Positions 51,360 through 59,768 of a stretch of DNA of 64,000 nt are shown piece by piece; the stretch's first letter is position 1, and every line of letters starts with the position of its first letter. This DNA is from Streptomyces sp. NBC_01264 (GTDB lineage Bacteria > Actinomycetota > Actinomycetes > Streptomycetales > Streptomycetaceae). The stretch spans positions 372,001 through 436,000 of the forward strand of contig NZ_JAPEOX010000002.1 in the NCBI RefSeq assembly GCF_026340675.1, given 5' to 3'. The position numbers and the translations under genes were made by a program. Below the pieces are notes generated by a model. That model was not told where the DNA came from. It saw only the letters and a list, made by a program, of their open reading frames with translations, and did no database searches.

Positions 51360-53702
51360 ATGCATCCCTTCCGGATATCGAAGGCCACTACGCGCAGACT
51401 TCCCGCGCTGGGCGCGGCCGCCTTCCTTGCGCTCGGCCTGCTCGCGCCGCAGAGCCAGGCCGCCTCCGCCGGCCCCACGACCCCGGCCGCCGCGTCCGCA
51501 CGGGGAACGGCGACGACGGCGCCCCGGTCGATCCCGGTCCCCAAGTCGCCCGACGCCATGAGCAACAGCTCCCGGTTCCGGATCTCCTCACAGGACAGCA
51601 CCGAGGAATCCGCCCCCGCCCCCGCCCCGACCGTCAAGCCCGTGCCCCCGTCCAGGTCCGGCAAGGACGGCGGGCGGTCCTCGGCCGCCGCCGGGGACGA
51701 GTGCGGCGACCTCGCCGGCGTGATCGACGCGACCGGCGCCGTCCTGGTCCAGCGGCTCAAGGCACTCCCCCGGATCACCTGTACGTACCCGCTGTTCGGC
51801 CTCACCGGGGTGAACGCCCGCAAGGCCTTCAACGAAGCCCAGATGGTGACCGTCGCCAACGCGCTGCGCGAGGCCTCCGCCACCTATTCGGGCGGCAACA
51901 GCGCCTCCGTCGGGCAGTTGGTGCTGTTCCTGCGGGCCGGCTACTACGTGCAGGACAACAACGGGGACGCCGTCGGCCCCTACGGCTCGGCGCTCGACGG
52001 CGCCGCGCTCGGCGCGCTGGACGCGTTCTTCGCCTCCCCGCGCAGCAAGGACGTCACCGACGCCAACGGTGAGATCCTGGGCGAGGTCGTCACCCTGATC
52101 GACAGCACGCACGCGGCCGGCCGCTACGCCGGCGTCGTCAAGTGGATGCTCGGCAGCTACGACGGCACGTGGCCCGGCCAGATGAACCTGGCGATGCAGC
52201 ACGTCGAGTGGGTCGTCGAGAACGGCTTCAAGGCGAAGAACGACGACCGCGGCTGGCGGGCCGCCCTCAAGGCCGACCCCGCGATCCTGAACACCTGGGC
52301 CGGATTCGTCACGCGCAACAGCGCGCAGCTCAACCGCCTGGACGTGGTCAGCAACGTCGGCCGCTTCCTCGGATACGCCCTCGACGTCCCCGAGCTCAAG
52401 GAACGGGTCCGCCCGCTGATCAAGGACCTGATCAACCGCTACCCGAACGTCGGCCCCACCGCGCCGATCACCATGAACCTGGGCTGGTACACCCGCCAGT
52501 ACGACAGGAACAACTGCGCCGCCTACGCCATCTGCGACCTGGGCGCACGCGTGCTCCCGGCCGTCCTCCCGGTCCAGCACACCTGCACCCCGGGCCTGAA
52601 GATCCGCGCCCAGGACATGTCCCCCGGCCAGCTGGAGGCCACCTGCACCAGCCTGGTCAACCAGGACGCCTACTTCCACCGGGTCATCGGTGACAAGGGC
52701 GCGATCCCCGGCGACGTGAACACCAGCCTCGAAGTGGTGGTGTTCGACGACTACACCCAGTACTCGCTGTACGCCTGGGCCATCTACGACATCGACGTCG
52801 ACAACGGAGGGATGTACGAGGAGGGCAACCCGGCCGTCGCCGGCAACCAGGCCCGCTTCATCGCCCACGAGGCGCACTGGCTGCGCCCGGAGTTCCAGAT
52901 CTGGAACCTCAACCACGAGTACACCCACTACCTCGACGGCCGCTACAACATGGCCGGGGACTTCGAGGCCACCCTGACCACGCCGACCATCTGGTGGGTC
53001 GAGGGCATCGCCGAGAACATCTCGTTCGGCTACCGGGGCGAGCGCAACGCCGACGCGATCGCCGAGGCCGGCAAGCTGACCTACAAGCTCAGCGAGCTCT
53101 TCGACACCGTCTACGGCCAGGACGCGGACCCCGAGGTCAACTCGAACCGGGTCTACCGCTGGGGCTTCCTGGCGGTCCGCTACATGCTCCAGGCCCACCC
53201 CGCCGACGTCGAGACCGTGCTGGGCAAGTACCGCACCGGCGACTGGAACGGCGCCCGCACCTTCCTGAAGCAGACCATCGGCACCGGCTACGACGCCGGC
53301 TTCTCCACCTGGCTGACGACCGCCTGCGCGACCAGCGACTGCGGTCCCCTGCCGGATGCCGTCACCACGCCGCCGTGCACCGTCGTCGACCCCCGTCAGT
53401 TCGACAAGAACTGCCGCAGGGACAACCTCGCGGCCACCGCCGGGAACTACAGCTACCACTTCGTGTACCTGCCGGCCGGCGTCAAGCAGCTGACCGTCAC
53501 CAGCAGCGGCGGCGGCGGCGATGCCGACCTGTACTACGGCGGCAGCAGCTGGGCCACCACGAGCAGCTACCGGGCGAAGTCCACCAACGCCGGCAACTCC
53601 GAGACCCTGACGGTGGACAACCCGCCTTCCGGGTGGGTGTACTTCAGCCTCGCCGCCGCGCAGGACTTCAGCGGGGTGAGCGTCTCGACGCAGTCCAAGT
53701 GA
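51360..53702 (+). CDS. Secreted M9-type collagenase-like metalloprotease
   Basis: A 780-residue exported protease with a signal peptide (about 1-34), a Ser/Pro-rich linker, an M9N-like helical activator region (about 115-400) and a zinc peptidase domain with HEYTH (WNLNHEYTHYLDGRYN) and the downstream Glu in WWVEGIAENISFG. A C-terminal pre-peptidase (PPC) beta domain follows (about 690-780, YSYHFVYLPAGVKQLTVTSSGGGGDADLYY). The family degrades collagen or gelatin-like substrates. ATG 51360 has GGAGG nine bases upstream. It is a single gene ending at a perfect terminator. Confidence 0.94.
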   Translation: MHPFRISKATTRRLPALGAAAFLALGLLAPQSQAASAGPTTPAAASARGTATTAPRSIPVPKSPDAMSNSSRFRISSQDSTEESAPAPAPTVKPVPPSRSGKDGGRSSAAAGDECGDLAGVIDATGAVLVQRLKALPRITCTYPLFGLTGVNARKAFNEAQMVTVANALREASATYSGGNSASVGQLVLFLRAGYYVQDNNGDAVGPYGSALDGAALGALDAFFASPRSKDVTDANGEILGEVVTLIDSTHAAGRYAGVVKWMLGSYDGTWPGQMNLAMQHVEWVVENGFKAKNDDRGWRAALKADPAILNTWAGFVTRNSAQLNRLDVVSNVGRFLGYALDVPELKERVRPLIKDLINRYPNVGPTAPITMNLGWYTRQYDRNNCAAYAICDLGARVLPAVLPVQHTCTPGLKIRAQDMSPGQLEATCTSLVNQDAYFHRVIGDKGAIPGDVNTSLEVVVFDDYTQYSLYAWAIYDIDVDNGGMYEEGNPAVAGNQARFIAHEAHWLRPEFQIWNLNHEYTHYLDGRYNMAGDFEATLTTPTIWWVEGIAENISFGYRGERNADAIAEAGKLTYKLSELFDTVYGQDADPEVNSNRVYRWGFLAVRYMLQAHPADVETVLGKYRTGDWNGARTFLKQTIGTGYDAGFSTWLTTACATSDCGPLPDAVTTPPCTVVDPRQFDKNCRRDNLAATAGNYSYHFVYLPAGVKQLTVTSSGGGGDADLYYGGSSWATTSSYRAKSTNAGNSETLTVDNPPSGWVYFSLAAAQDFSGVSVSTQSK

Positions 53703-53736
53703 GCCGGTCCACCGCCGGGTTCTGAACGGGACGCCT

Positions 53737-53768
53737 GTCCTTGCCGTCCGATCGCGGACGGCAAGGAC
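53737..53768. terminator. Perfect 14-bp bidirectional terminator
   Basis: GTCCTTGCCGTCCG (53737-53750), loop ATCG, CGGACGGCAAGGAC (53755-53768), between two convergent genes. Confidence 0.88.
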
Positions 53769-53786
53769 GGCAAGGGAGCGCATCCC

Positions 53787-54749
53787 TTACGGACGCCAGT
53801 CGGCCTCCAGGTCATGGGAGACGGTCTTGGTCAGCTGGGTGAGCGCGGCGCCGTCCGCGTTCACGAGGTAGAGGTGTTCGGGGTCCGCGTCGTCCCCTCC
53901 GCTCCTGGTGAAGACCAGACGGGTGCCGTCCGGAGACCAGGACGGGCTCTTGTCGTTGGCACGGGCGGCGGTGATGCGGTGGACTCCGGTGCCGTCGGGG
54001 CGGACCAGGTAGAGGTGCGCGAAGCCGGAGGAGTCCACACGGCTGAAGGCGATCCGGCCGCCCGCCGACCAGTCGGGCGTCCAGTCGTGGGAGCTCGCCC
54101 CGGTGACCGCGGTCACGGTCAGGGTGGACAGGCGGATCCGCATCACCCTGCTGTGTCCGCTCGCGTCCGCGCGGTTGAACGCCAGGTACTTCCCGTCCGG
54201 GGACCACGTCGGGTGGAGGTCGTCCGCCGCGGTGTGGGTGAGCCGGGTGGCGGACGTGCCGGCGACCCCGGCCACGTAGATCTCGCGCTGGGAGCCGACC
54301 GGCTTGGCGTACGCGATCCGTTTGCCGTCCGGGGACCAGGCCGGATCGGAGGCGCCCTTGGTGCCGGGGACGGCCTTGAGGTCGCCGCCCGCGGCCGCCA
54401 TCGTCCATATGCCGTCGATGGCGCCACCGGATCCGTAGCGGACGAAGGCGATGCGCTTGCCGTCCGGGGACCAACTGGGCATCACGTCGCTGACGGTGGA
54501 GGTGTGGGTGAGTTTGAGGGAAGTGCCACCCCCGGGGGAGATCGCGTAGAGGTCCTCCGTGGGCGCCGTCGCCGTGGAGCGGGCGAAGACGATCGAGCGG
54601 TCGCCCGCCGCACCCGCGTCTCCTGCGGCCCCGAGGGTCAGCGGTACGGCCATGGCGGTCACCGCGGCGGTCACCGCGGCCCAGCGGCGCCGGGCCGTAC
54701 TGCGTGCGCCAACCCTCCGAGTCCTTGCGGCAGTTCTGCCGTCGCCCAC
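53787..54749 (-). CDS. Secreted TolB-like beta-propeller protein
   Basis: About 320 residues with a basic N-terminus, a signal helix (RRWAAVTAAVTAMAVPLTLGAAG) and at least five TolB/WD40-like PD40 repeats, each with the motif WSPDGKRIAF or a variant (WSPDGKYLAF, WSAGGRIAF, WSPDGTRLVF). These form a beta-propeller, usually a protein or sugar-binding scaffold. The start chosen is GTG 54749, the nearest in-frame start before the signal helix; its ribosome-binding site is weak. The same frame stays open upstream into the neighbouring secreted protein (see 54750-55388). Confidence 0.82.
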   Translation of the reverse strand: MGDGRTAARTRRVGARSTARRRWAAVTAAVTAMAVPLTLGAAGDAGAAGDRSIVFARSTATAPTEDLYAISPGGGTSLKLTHTSTVSDVMPSWSPDGKRIAFVRYGSGGAIDGIWTMAAAGGDLKAVPGTKGASDPAWSPDGKRIAYAKPVGSQREIYVAGVAGTSATRLTHTAADDLHPTWSPDGKYLAFNRADASGHSRVMRIRLSTLTVTAVTGASSHDWTPDWSAGGRIAFSRVDSSGFAHLYLVRPDGTGVHRITAARANDKSPSWSPDGTRLVFTRSGGDDADPEHLYLVNADGAALTQLTKTVSHDLEADWRP

Positions 54750-55388
54750 GTGGCGTTGCCGGCGTGTCGAGGTGTCCACTTCGCTCCCTCTCCGAGGCCC
54801 TGCTGCGACTGCGGGCTGCTCCAGCCCGTAAACATCCCACCGACGGGGCTCCGGGGGAAGCGACGGGGCACCTGTCCGCCCGAAGCCCCGGGCCCGCGGC
54901 CCGGGGCTTCTTCCTCCTGCGTGCGGGGGGGGGCAGCAGGTGAGGGTGACCTCGTGGACCACGGGACGGGCCGCGCGGGGGTACGCGGCCACGCCGAAGG
55001 TGCCGCGGACGGTCGAACCGCACGCAGCGGCGCCGGCGGGTGCCCGTACCTCGATGGTGGCGGCGGTGAAGAGGACCGGCCTGACCTGCGTCTGCGCCGG
55101 GGCGGCTCCGACGAACTCGACGGACAGGGTGGTGAGCAACTCCTTGGTCACGGGCTGCGGGCCGCCCGGGGAGGGCGGGCCGGCGAGTCCGACCTTCCCG
55201 TAGAACGTGACGGCCGTACCGGTGACCTCCGCGCACACCCGTGTGGCCAGACCCGCCTGGAGGCCGGAGCTCCCGCAGGAGGTGACCGTCCCGATCGGGT
55301 CCGCGGGCGGGGTGGCGGCGGTGGCCGGGGTGATCGTGCAGACGGCCAGACCCATGGCACCGGCCGCGAGCAGGGCTAAGCGGTTCAT
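54750..55388 (-). CDS. Small secreted protein module, in frame with the TolB-like gene, no own stop
   Basis: From ATG 55388 (CGAGGAGA about 11 bases upstream) the frame encodes a signal peptide (MNRLALLAAGAMGLAVCTITPATA) and a beta-rich domain of about 115 residues with paired cysteines, ending PVVHEVTLTCC. After a run of nine C (54925-54933 on the plus strand), the translation turns Arg/Pro-rich and crosses a perfect hairpin at 54882-54910 without meeting a stop, finally joining the TolB-like protein. The real protein may end near the hairpin, or a 533-residue fusion may be made. The domain is not one I can name. Confidence 0.6.
54882..54910 (-). terminator. Perfect 13-bp hairpin inside the open frame
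   Basis: GAAGCCCCGGGCC (54882-54894), loop CGC, GGCCCGGGGCTTC (54898-54910). It looks like the terminator of the small secreted-protein gene although no stop codon precedes it. Confidence 0.75.
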
Positions 55389-55448
55389 CGTGGTTCGTTC
55401 TCCTCGTGAGGGAGCACCGTCCGAGGGTTCTCGTTCCGCGCTCATGTC

Positions 55449-55464
55449 ATGTGATATTTCACAT
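55449..55464. promoter_or_regulatory. Palindrome in the secreted-protein/khtT divergent region
   Basis: ATGTGATATTTCACAT matches its complement at 14 of 16 positions and resembles 51282-51297 (ATGTGAAATTTTACAT). It lies 60 bases upstream of the minus-strand secreted-protein start and 145 before khtT. Confidence 0.65.
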
Positions 55465-55608
55465 CGCACAAGAACGGAGCGCGTTCAGGAACTGAACTCC
55501 ACCGGACGGAAAGTGACACGATGGGCCGGCCGAGCGGTTCCTCGTGCCCGGAACGGAGCAGGCGCCGCAGCAAGCACCACGTACGGAACGAAGAAGAGGG
55601 GAACAGCT

Positions 55609-56094
55609 GTGCCTGCTCCACGGATGAGCACCACGCCACTGCCCGGCATCGGGGTCCAGTACGACCTCACCACCCGCGAGCACCGCCATCTGTCGGTCGT
55701 CGCGCACCGCGACGGGACGCGGACCGTGAACGTCTACCGGGCCGACGACCCCGACGCCTGCGCCCAGTCGCTGCACCTGACGGGCGCGGAGACGGCCTCG
55801 CTGATCGACGCGCTGATGCCCGCCCACCACAGCCCGAACGTGCTGCACACCACCGATCTGGGGCTGGTGGCCGAGCGGTTCGAGCTGTCCGGGCATGCGT
55901 ACTGGAACGGCCGGACGCTGGGCGAGACGAGGATGCGCACCGAGACCGGCGTGTCGATCGTGGCCGTACTGCGCCGCGCGGAGGCCCGCCCCTCGCCCGC
56001 GCCGGACTTCCGCCTCGCGGGCGGGGACACCCTCATCGTCATCGGCACCCGTGAGGGCGTCGACGCCGCCGCCTCCATACTCGGACGGGAGTGA
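55609..56094 (+). CDS. khtT: KhtT-like regulatory subunit (TrkA-C) of a K+/H+ antiporter
   Basis: A 161-residue cytoplasmic protein with an N-terminal domain (LPGIGVQYDLTTREHRHLSVVAHRDGTRTVNVY) and a C-terminal TrkA-C domain (GETRMRTETGVSIVAVLRRAEARPSPAPDFRLAGGDTLIVIGTREGV). This is the pattern of KhtT, which gates KhtU in response to pH and nucleotides. GTG 55609 has GAGGGGAA about eight bases upstream. Its TGA overlaps the GTG of the antiporter (GTGA), so the two are coupled. Confidence 0.92.
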   Translation: MPAPRMSTTPLPGIGVQYDLTTREHRHLSVVAHRDGTRTVNVYRADDPDACAQSLHLTGAETASLIDALMPAHHSPNVLHTTDLGLVAERFELSGHAYWNGRTLGETRMRTETGVSIVAVLRRAEARPSPAPDFRLAGGDTLIVIGTREGVDAAASILGRE

Positions 56095-57353
56095 CGGCCG
56101 TGCATTCCGCTGTGTTCCTCATCGAGTTCGGCGCGATCATCCTCGGCCTGGGCCTGCTCGGCCGGGTCGCGGGCCGGCTGAAGTTCTCCCCCATCCCCCT
56201 CTACCTCCTGGCCGGCCTGGCGTTCGGCACCGGCGGACTGCTGCCCATGGGTGCGAGCGAGGAGTTCGTGGCGATCGGCGCCGAGATCGGCGTGATCCTG
56301 CTGCTGCTCATGCTCGGCCTGGAGTACACCGCCTCGGACCTGGTCTCCAACCTCAAGACCCAGTACCCGGCCGGGCTGGTCGACTTCGGCCTCAACGCGG
56401 TCCCCGGTGCGGTCGCCGCCCTGCTGATGGGCTGGGGCCCGGTCGCGGCCGTCGTCCTGGCCGGGGTCACCTGGATCTCCTCCTCCGGGGTGATCGCCAA
56501 GGTCATGGGTGACCTGGGCCGGGTCGGCAACCGCGAGACCCCGGTCATCCTGTCCGTCCTGGTCCTCGAAGACCTCGCGATGGCGGTCTACCTGCCGATC
56601 GTCACCGCCCTCCTCGCCGGGGTCGGCCTCGCCGCCGGAAGCCTCACCCTGGCCATCGCCCTCGGCGTCGCCGGGGCGGTGCTGTTCGTCGCGGTCCGCT
56701 ACGGGCGGCTGATCTCCCGCTTCGTGTCCAGCGACGACCCGGAGAAGCTCCTCCTCGTCGTCCTGGGCCTGACCCTGCTCGTCGCGGGCATCGCCCAGCA
56801 GCTCCAGGTCTCGGCCGCCGTCGGCGCGTTCCTCGTCGGCATCGCCCTCTCCGGTGAGGTGGCGGAGGGCACCCATACCCTGCTGAGCCCGCTGCGCGAT
56901 CTCTTCGCCGCGGTGTTCTTCGTGTTCTTCGGCCTGCACACCGACCCGGCGAGCATCCCTCCCGTGCTGCTGCCCGCGCTGGCACTCGCCGTCGTCACGG
57001 CGGGCACGAAGATCGCCACCGGGTACTGGGCGGCGAAGCGGGCCGGGATCGGGGTCAAGGGGCGCTGGCGGGCCGGCGGCACGCTCGTGGCCCGCGGCGA
57101 GTTCTCCATCGTCATCGCCGGCCTCGCCGTCACGTCCGGGATCGAACCCGCCCTGGGTCCGCTCGCCACCGCGTACGTACTCCTCCTCGTGGTGATCGGC
57201 CCGCTCACGGCCCGGTACACCCAGCCCGTGGCGGCCTGGGTCAGCAGCCGCCGTCCCCTGCGGGGATCGACCGCTCCGGCCACGCTGCCGATGCGGCCTC
57301 AATCCCCGGAGGACCTCAGGGACCAGGCTCAGGATCCGGCCGGCCGCGCCTGA
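56091..57353 (+). CDS. khtU: CPA2-type K+/H+ antiporter (KhtU/KefB-like)
   Basis: A 420-residue membrane antiporter with about 12 helices: FGAIILGLGLLGRVAGRLKFSPIPLYLLAGLAFG, WISSSGVIAKVMGDLGR and LEDLAMAVYLPIVTALLAG (ion-site helices) and GAFLVGIALSG. It lacks the cytoplasmic RCK tail of KefB; regulation is supplied by the separate KhtT. Potassium efflux for pH or osmotic control is expected. GTG 56091 overlaps the khtT stop. Confidence 0.93.
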   Translation: MTAVHSAVFLIEFGAIILGLGLLGRVAGRLKFSPIPLYLLAGLAFGTGGLLPMGASEEFVAIGAEIGVILLLLMLGLEYTASDLVSNLKTQYPAGLVDFGLNAVPGAVAALLMGWGPVAAVVLAGVTWISSSGVIAKVMGDLGRVGNRETPVILSVLVLEDLAMAVYLPIVTALLAGVGLAAGSLTLAIALGVAGAVLFVAVRYGRLISRFVSSDDPEKLLLVVLGLTLLVAGIAQQLQVSAAVGAFLVGIALSGEVAEGTHTLLSPLRDLFAAVFFVFFGLHTDPASIPPVLLPALALAVVTAGTKIATGYWAAKRAGIGVKGRWRAGGTLVARGEFSIVIAGLAVTSGIEPALGPLATAYVLLLVVIGPLTARYTQPVAAWVSSRRPLRGSTAPATLPMRPQSPEDLRDQAQDPAGRA

Positions 57354-57470
57354 CCCTCCCGCCCTCTCCGGCTCCTGAACGGGGCGAGGTGAGTGACGTT
57401 TCGAGTGCACCGTTACTGTGTGCCCGTCGTCGTCCGGGGTGATCCCCCGGTCCGAATGAGGGGTGGGAAA

Positions 57471-57716
57471 GTGGACAAGACGTTGTTCGAAAAGTTGTTC
57501 CGCAGGAGAGCGCATCCCGTGCTGCGTCTCGTGGGAAGCCTCGTACTCTGTGCGCTCCAGATCGTCTTCGTCGTCGCCGTGCTCACGCACTTCCACAGTG
57601 CCTGGCGGTGGCTCGTCGTCCCGCTGGGTGTCTGGGGAATGGTGGGCGACGGACGGGGCGTGACCTCGGCCGTGCGGGACCTCCGGCGGCCCGACGCCGT
57701 CCCGACGCCGGAGTGA
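57471..57716 (+). CDS. Small membrane protein (81 residues)
   Basis: GTG 57471 has GAGGGG seven bases upstream. The product has a basic N-terminus (DKTLFEKLFRRRAHP) and two hydrophobic segments (RLVGSLVLCALQIVFVVAVLTHF and WRWLVVPLGVWGMVG). No family recognised. It follows khtU by 117 bases on the same strand. Confidence 0.62.
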   Translation: MDKTLFEKLFRRRAHPVLRLVGSLVLCALQIVFVVAVLTHFHSAWRWLVVPLGVWGMVGDGRGVTSAVRDLRRPDAVPTPE

Positions 57717-57825
57717 GCCGGTCCCGGCCGCCGTTCGGCCGCCGGGAGCGAAAACACGTTGGCCGGCGCGGGAGTTCGCTGCTACGTTTCCGGAGGCCGT
57801 GCGAAAGATCGAGGAGGTGGTACCC

Positions 57826-57879
57826 GTGAACGCAGTATCGACATGGGTGCTCCCCTCCGGGGTCACGGTCGGACGGTAG
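57826..57879 (+). CDS. Possible 17-residue leader peptide
   Basis: GTG 57826 is preceded by the strong ribosome-binding site GAGGAGGTGG, yet the frame (MNAVSTWVLPSGVTVGR) stops after 17 codons, 49 bases before the hydrolase gene. A possible promoter TTGGCC-18 bp-TACGTT lies at 57760-57788. The strong site on so short a frame suggests a regulatory upstream ORF. Confidence 0.42.
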   Translation: MNAVSTWVLPSGVTVGR

Positions 57880-57928
57880 ACAGGTCGTCCGGGAGCGCCG
57901 TCACAGTGCACTCCCGAAAGGCACGACC

Positions 57929-58675
57929 ATGCATTTCACTTCCGAGCAACGCCTCGACGACGGCGTCCTCGAACGCGAATTCACCCTCGGTGATATCCCC
58001 GGCATCCTGTGGACCCCCGCAGCGGCGGCCGCATCCCCCTCCGCCCCGGCGCCGCTGATCCTGCTCGGGCACCCTCCCCTCGGGCTGCGCAGGATGTACC
58101 CCCGGCTGGTGGACCGTGCCCGGAGTTCCGCGGCGGACGGCTTCGCCACGGCCACCATCGAGCTTCCCGGAAGCGGTGACCGGCCCCGCCTGCCCGCCAC
58201 CGACCGGGCCCGCGCCGAGTTGCGCCGGGCGATGGAAGCTGGCGAGCCGGTCAGCGACGAGGTCGTCGACGCCCTCGTCCTCCCGCTGGTCGACCAGGCG
58301 GTCCCGGAATGGCAGGCCGCCCTGGACGCCCTCCTGGCGCTGCCCGAGCTCGGCGGCCCGGTCGGGTACTCGGGAGGAGTGATCTCCATCGGCGTCCGGC
58401 TGGCGGCGGTCGAGCCGCGCATCGTGGCCGCCGGCCTCTTCGCCGGGAGCGTCGTGCCGCGCGCCGTCTTCGAGGAGGCCCGGCAGGTCACGATTCCCCT
58501 GCATGTCCTGCTCCAGTGGGACGACGAGGGGAACGACCGGCAGGCCGCCCTGGACCTGTTCGACGCCTTCGGCTCCAAGGAGAAGTCCCTGCACGCCAAC
58601 ATGGGCGGACACACCGGCGTCCCGCAGTCCGCGGCGGACGCCATGGCCCGGTTCTTCACCCGGCATCTGAAGTGA
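57929..58675 (+). CDS. Alpha/beta hydrolase (dienelactone-hydrolase-like)
   Basis: A 248-residue cytoplasmic hydrolase: oxyanion region LILLGHPPLGLRR, nucleophile elbow GYSGGV, acidic residue in LLQWDDEGNDR and a late His in MGGHTGVP. ATG 57929 has GAAAGG eight bases upstream. No signal peptide. The substrate is unknown. It is preceded by a possible leader ORF. Confidence 0.88.
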   Translation: MHFTSEQRLDDGVLEREFTLGDIPGILWTPAAAAASPSAPAPLILLGHPPLGLRRMYPRLVDRARSSAADGFATATIELPGSGDRPRLPATDRARAELRRAMEAGEPVSDEVVDALVLPLVDQAVPEWQAALDALLALPELGGPVGYSGGVISIGVRLAAVEPRIVAAGLFAGSVVPRAVFEEARQVTIPLHVLLQWDDEGNDRQAALDLFDAFGSKEKSLHANMGGHTGVPQSAADAMARFFTRHLK

Positions 58676-58752
58676 GGCCGAGCCGTAGGACCGGCGGCGA
58701 ACGCTAGCCGAGGCCGGCCGGCACCCTCGCGCGGACGGCACCACCGCGGGTC

Positions 58753-59604
58753 CTACGCGGCGGTGTCGTCCGGCTCCGTGGTCATGCGGGCCACGTGGAG
58801 TGCCAGGTAGGAGACCTCGTCCTCGCTCAGGTGCTGCCCCAGGCGCAGCTCGACGATCGTCGCCAGCTGCTGCGCGGTGCGGGTCGCCTCCGGGTAGTGC
58901 CGGCGGATGCCCTCGCCGATGGTGGACTCGTGTCCCTTCAGCTGCCGGTGCTGCTGGATCCGTACGAAGAGGTAGCGCACGTGGGTGATGAACCGTGCCG
59001 CGCTCATGGACTCCTGGGAGACGGACAGCCCGTACCGCTCCTTCACCACGGCGAGCATCTGCTGGATGACCCCGGTCATCGTGTACGTGAAGGACAGGTC
59101 GCCCGTGGCGAAACCTGCGTTGACCAGGTGCAAGGCGAGCGCGATCGCCTCCGAGTCCTCCAGGCGCGGGTCGAGGCGCTCGTTGATGGCATCGAGCAGG
59201 CGCTGCGCCTGGGCGTACTCGGCTGCGTACAGGGCCTGGACCTCGGCGCGCAGCGGGTACTCGATGACGATGCCCCGGGCGGCCCGGTCCAGAGCTCCGG
59301 TGACGTGGTCCGCGACGGCGATGGCGAGGGTCGGCCGGGTGGACTCGCGGCCCTCGACGCCGGCTTCGTCGAGGGCGATCACGACGGCCCGCAGGACCTC
59401 CTCGTCGATGAGGGCCAAGACCTCGCTGAGGTGATCGGGGTCACGGCCGTCCGCCGGGACGAAGACGCGCACGATCAGCGCGGGGTCGACGGGCTTGCCC
59501 TGACGGGAGCTGAAGCCGATGCCGCGCCCGGTGAGGATGACCTCCTGGCCCTTGTCGTCGCGCGCGAGGACCACGTTGTTATTGAGGACACTCAGCGCCT
59601 TCAA
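58753..59604 (-). CDS. BglG/LicT-type transcriptional antiterminator
   Basis: A 283-residue RNA-binding antiterminator. The N-terminal CAT domain (KALSVLNNNVVLARDDKGQEVILTGRGIGFSSRQGKPVD) binds the RAT element in nascent mRNA. Two PRD domains follow, with the phosphorylatable His residues in ADHVTGALDRA, ALHLVNAGF, THVRYLF and ALHVARM. The start is TTG 59604, placed by GAAGGAGA seven bases upstream and by the conserved N-terminus. It acts on the PTS gene upstream of it on the same strand, whose leader carries a RAT-like sequence and a terminator. Confidence 0.93.
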   Translation of the reverse strand: MKALSVLNNNVVLARDDKGQEVILTGRGIGFSSRQGKPVDPALIVRVFVPADGRDPDHLSEVLALIDEEVLRAVVIALDEAGVEGRESTRPTLAIAVADHVTGALDRAARGIVIEYPLRAEVQALYAAEYAQAQRLLDAINERLDPRLEDSEAIALALHLVNAGFATGDLSFTYTMTGVIQQMLAVVKERYGLSVSQESMSAARFITHVRYLFVRIQQHRQLKGHESTIGEGIRRHYPEATRTAQQLATIVELRLGQHLSEDEVSYLALHVARMTTEPDDTAA

Positions 59605-59702
59605 CGCCTGCTCTCCTTCTCGTTCGCGGTCCGGTACTGCCCAATGATCCCGCATTGTCCGCCACCCGTACGCCACTCACACGCCACCCGCCCCCTCCCC
59701 CG

Positions 59703-59759
59703 ACCGGTACGACGCGGGCACGTGCCCCACGAGGTGGCACGTGCCCGCGTCGTACCGGT
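59703..59759 (-). terminator. Perfect 24-bp hairpin between PTS and antiterminator genes
   Basis: 59703-59726 and 59736-59759 are exact complements over 24 bases (arms start ACCGGTACGACGCGGG) with a 9-base loop. It should end or strongly attenuate transcription coming from the PTS gene. Confidence 0.88.
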
Positions 59760-59768
59760 GGCCGGATG

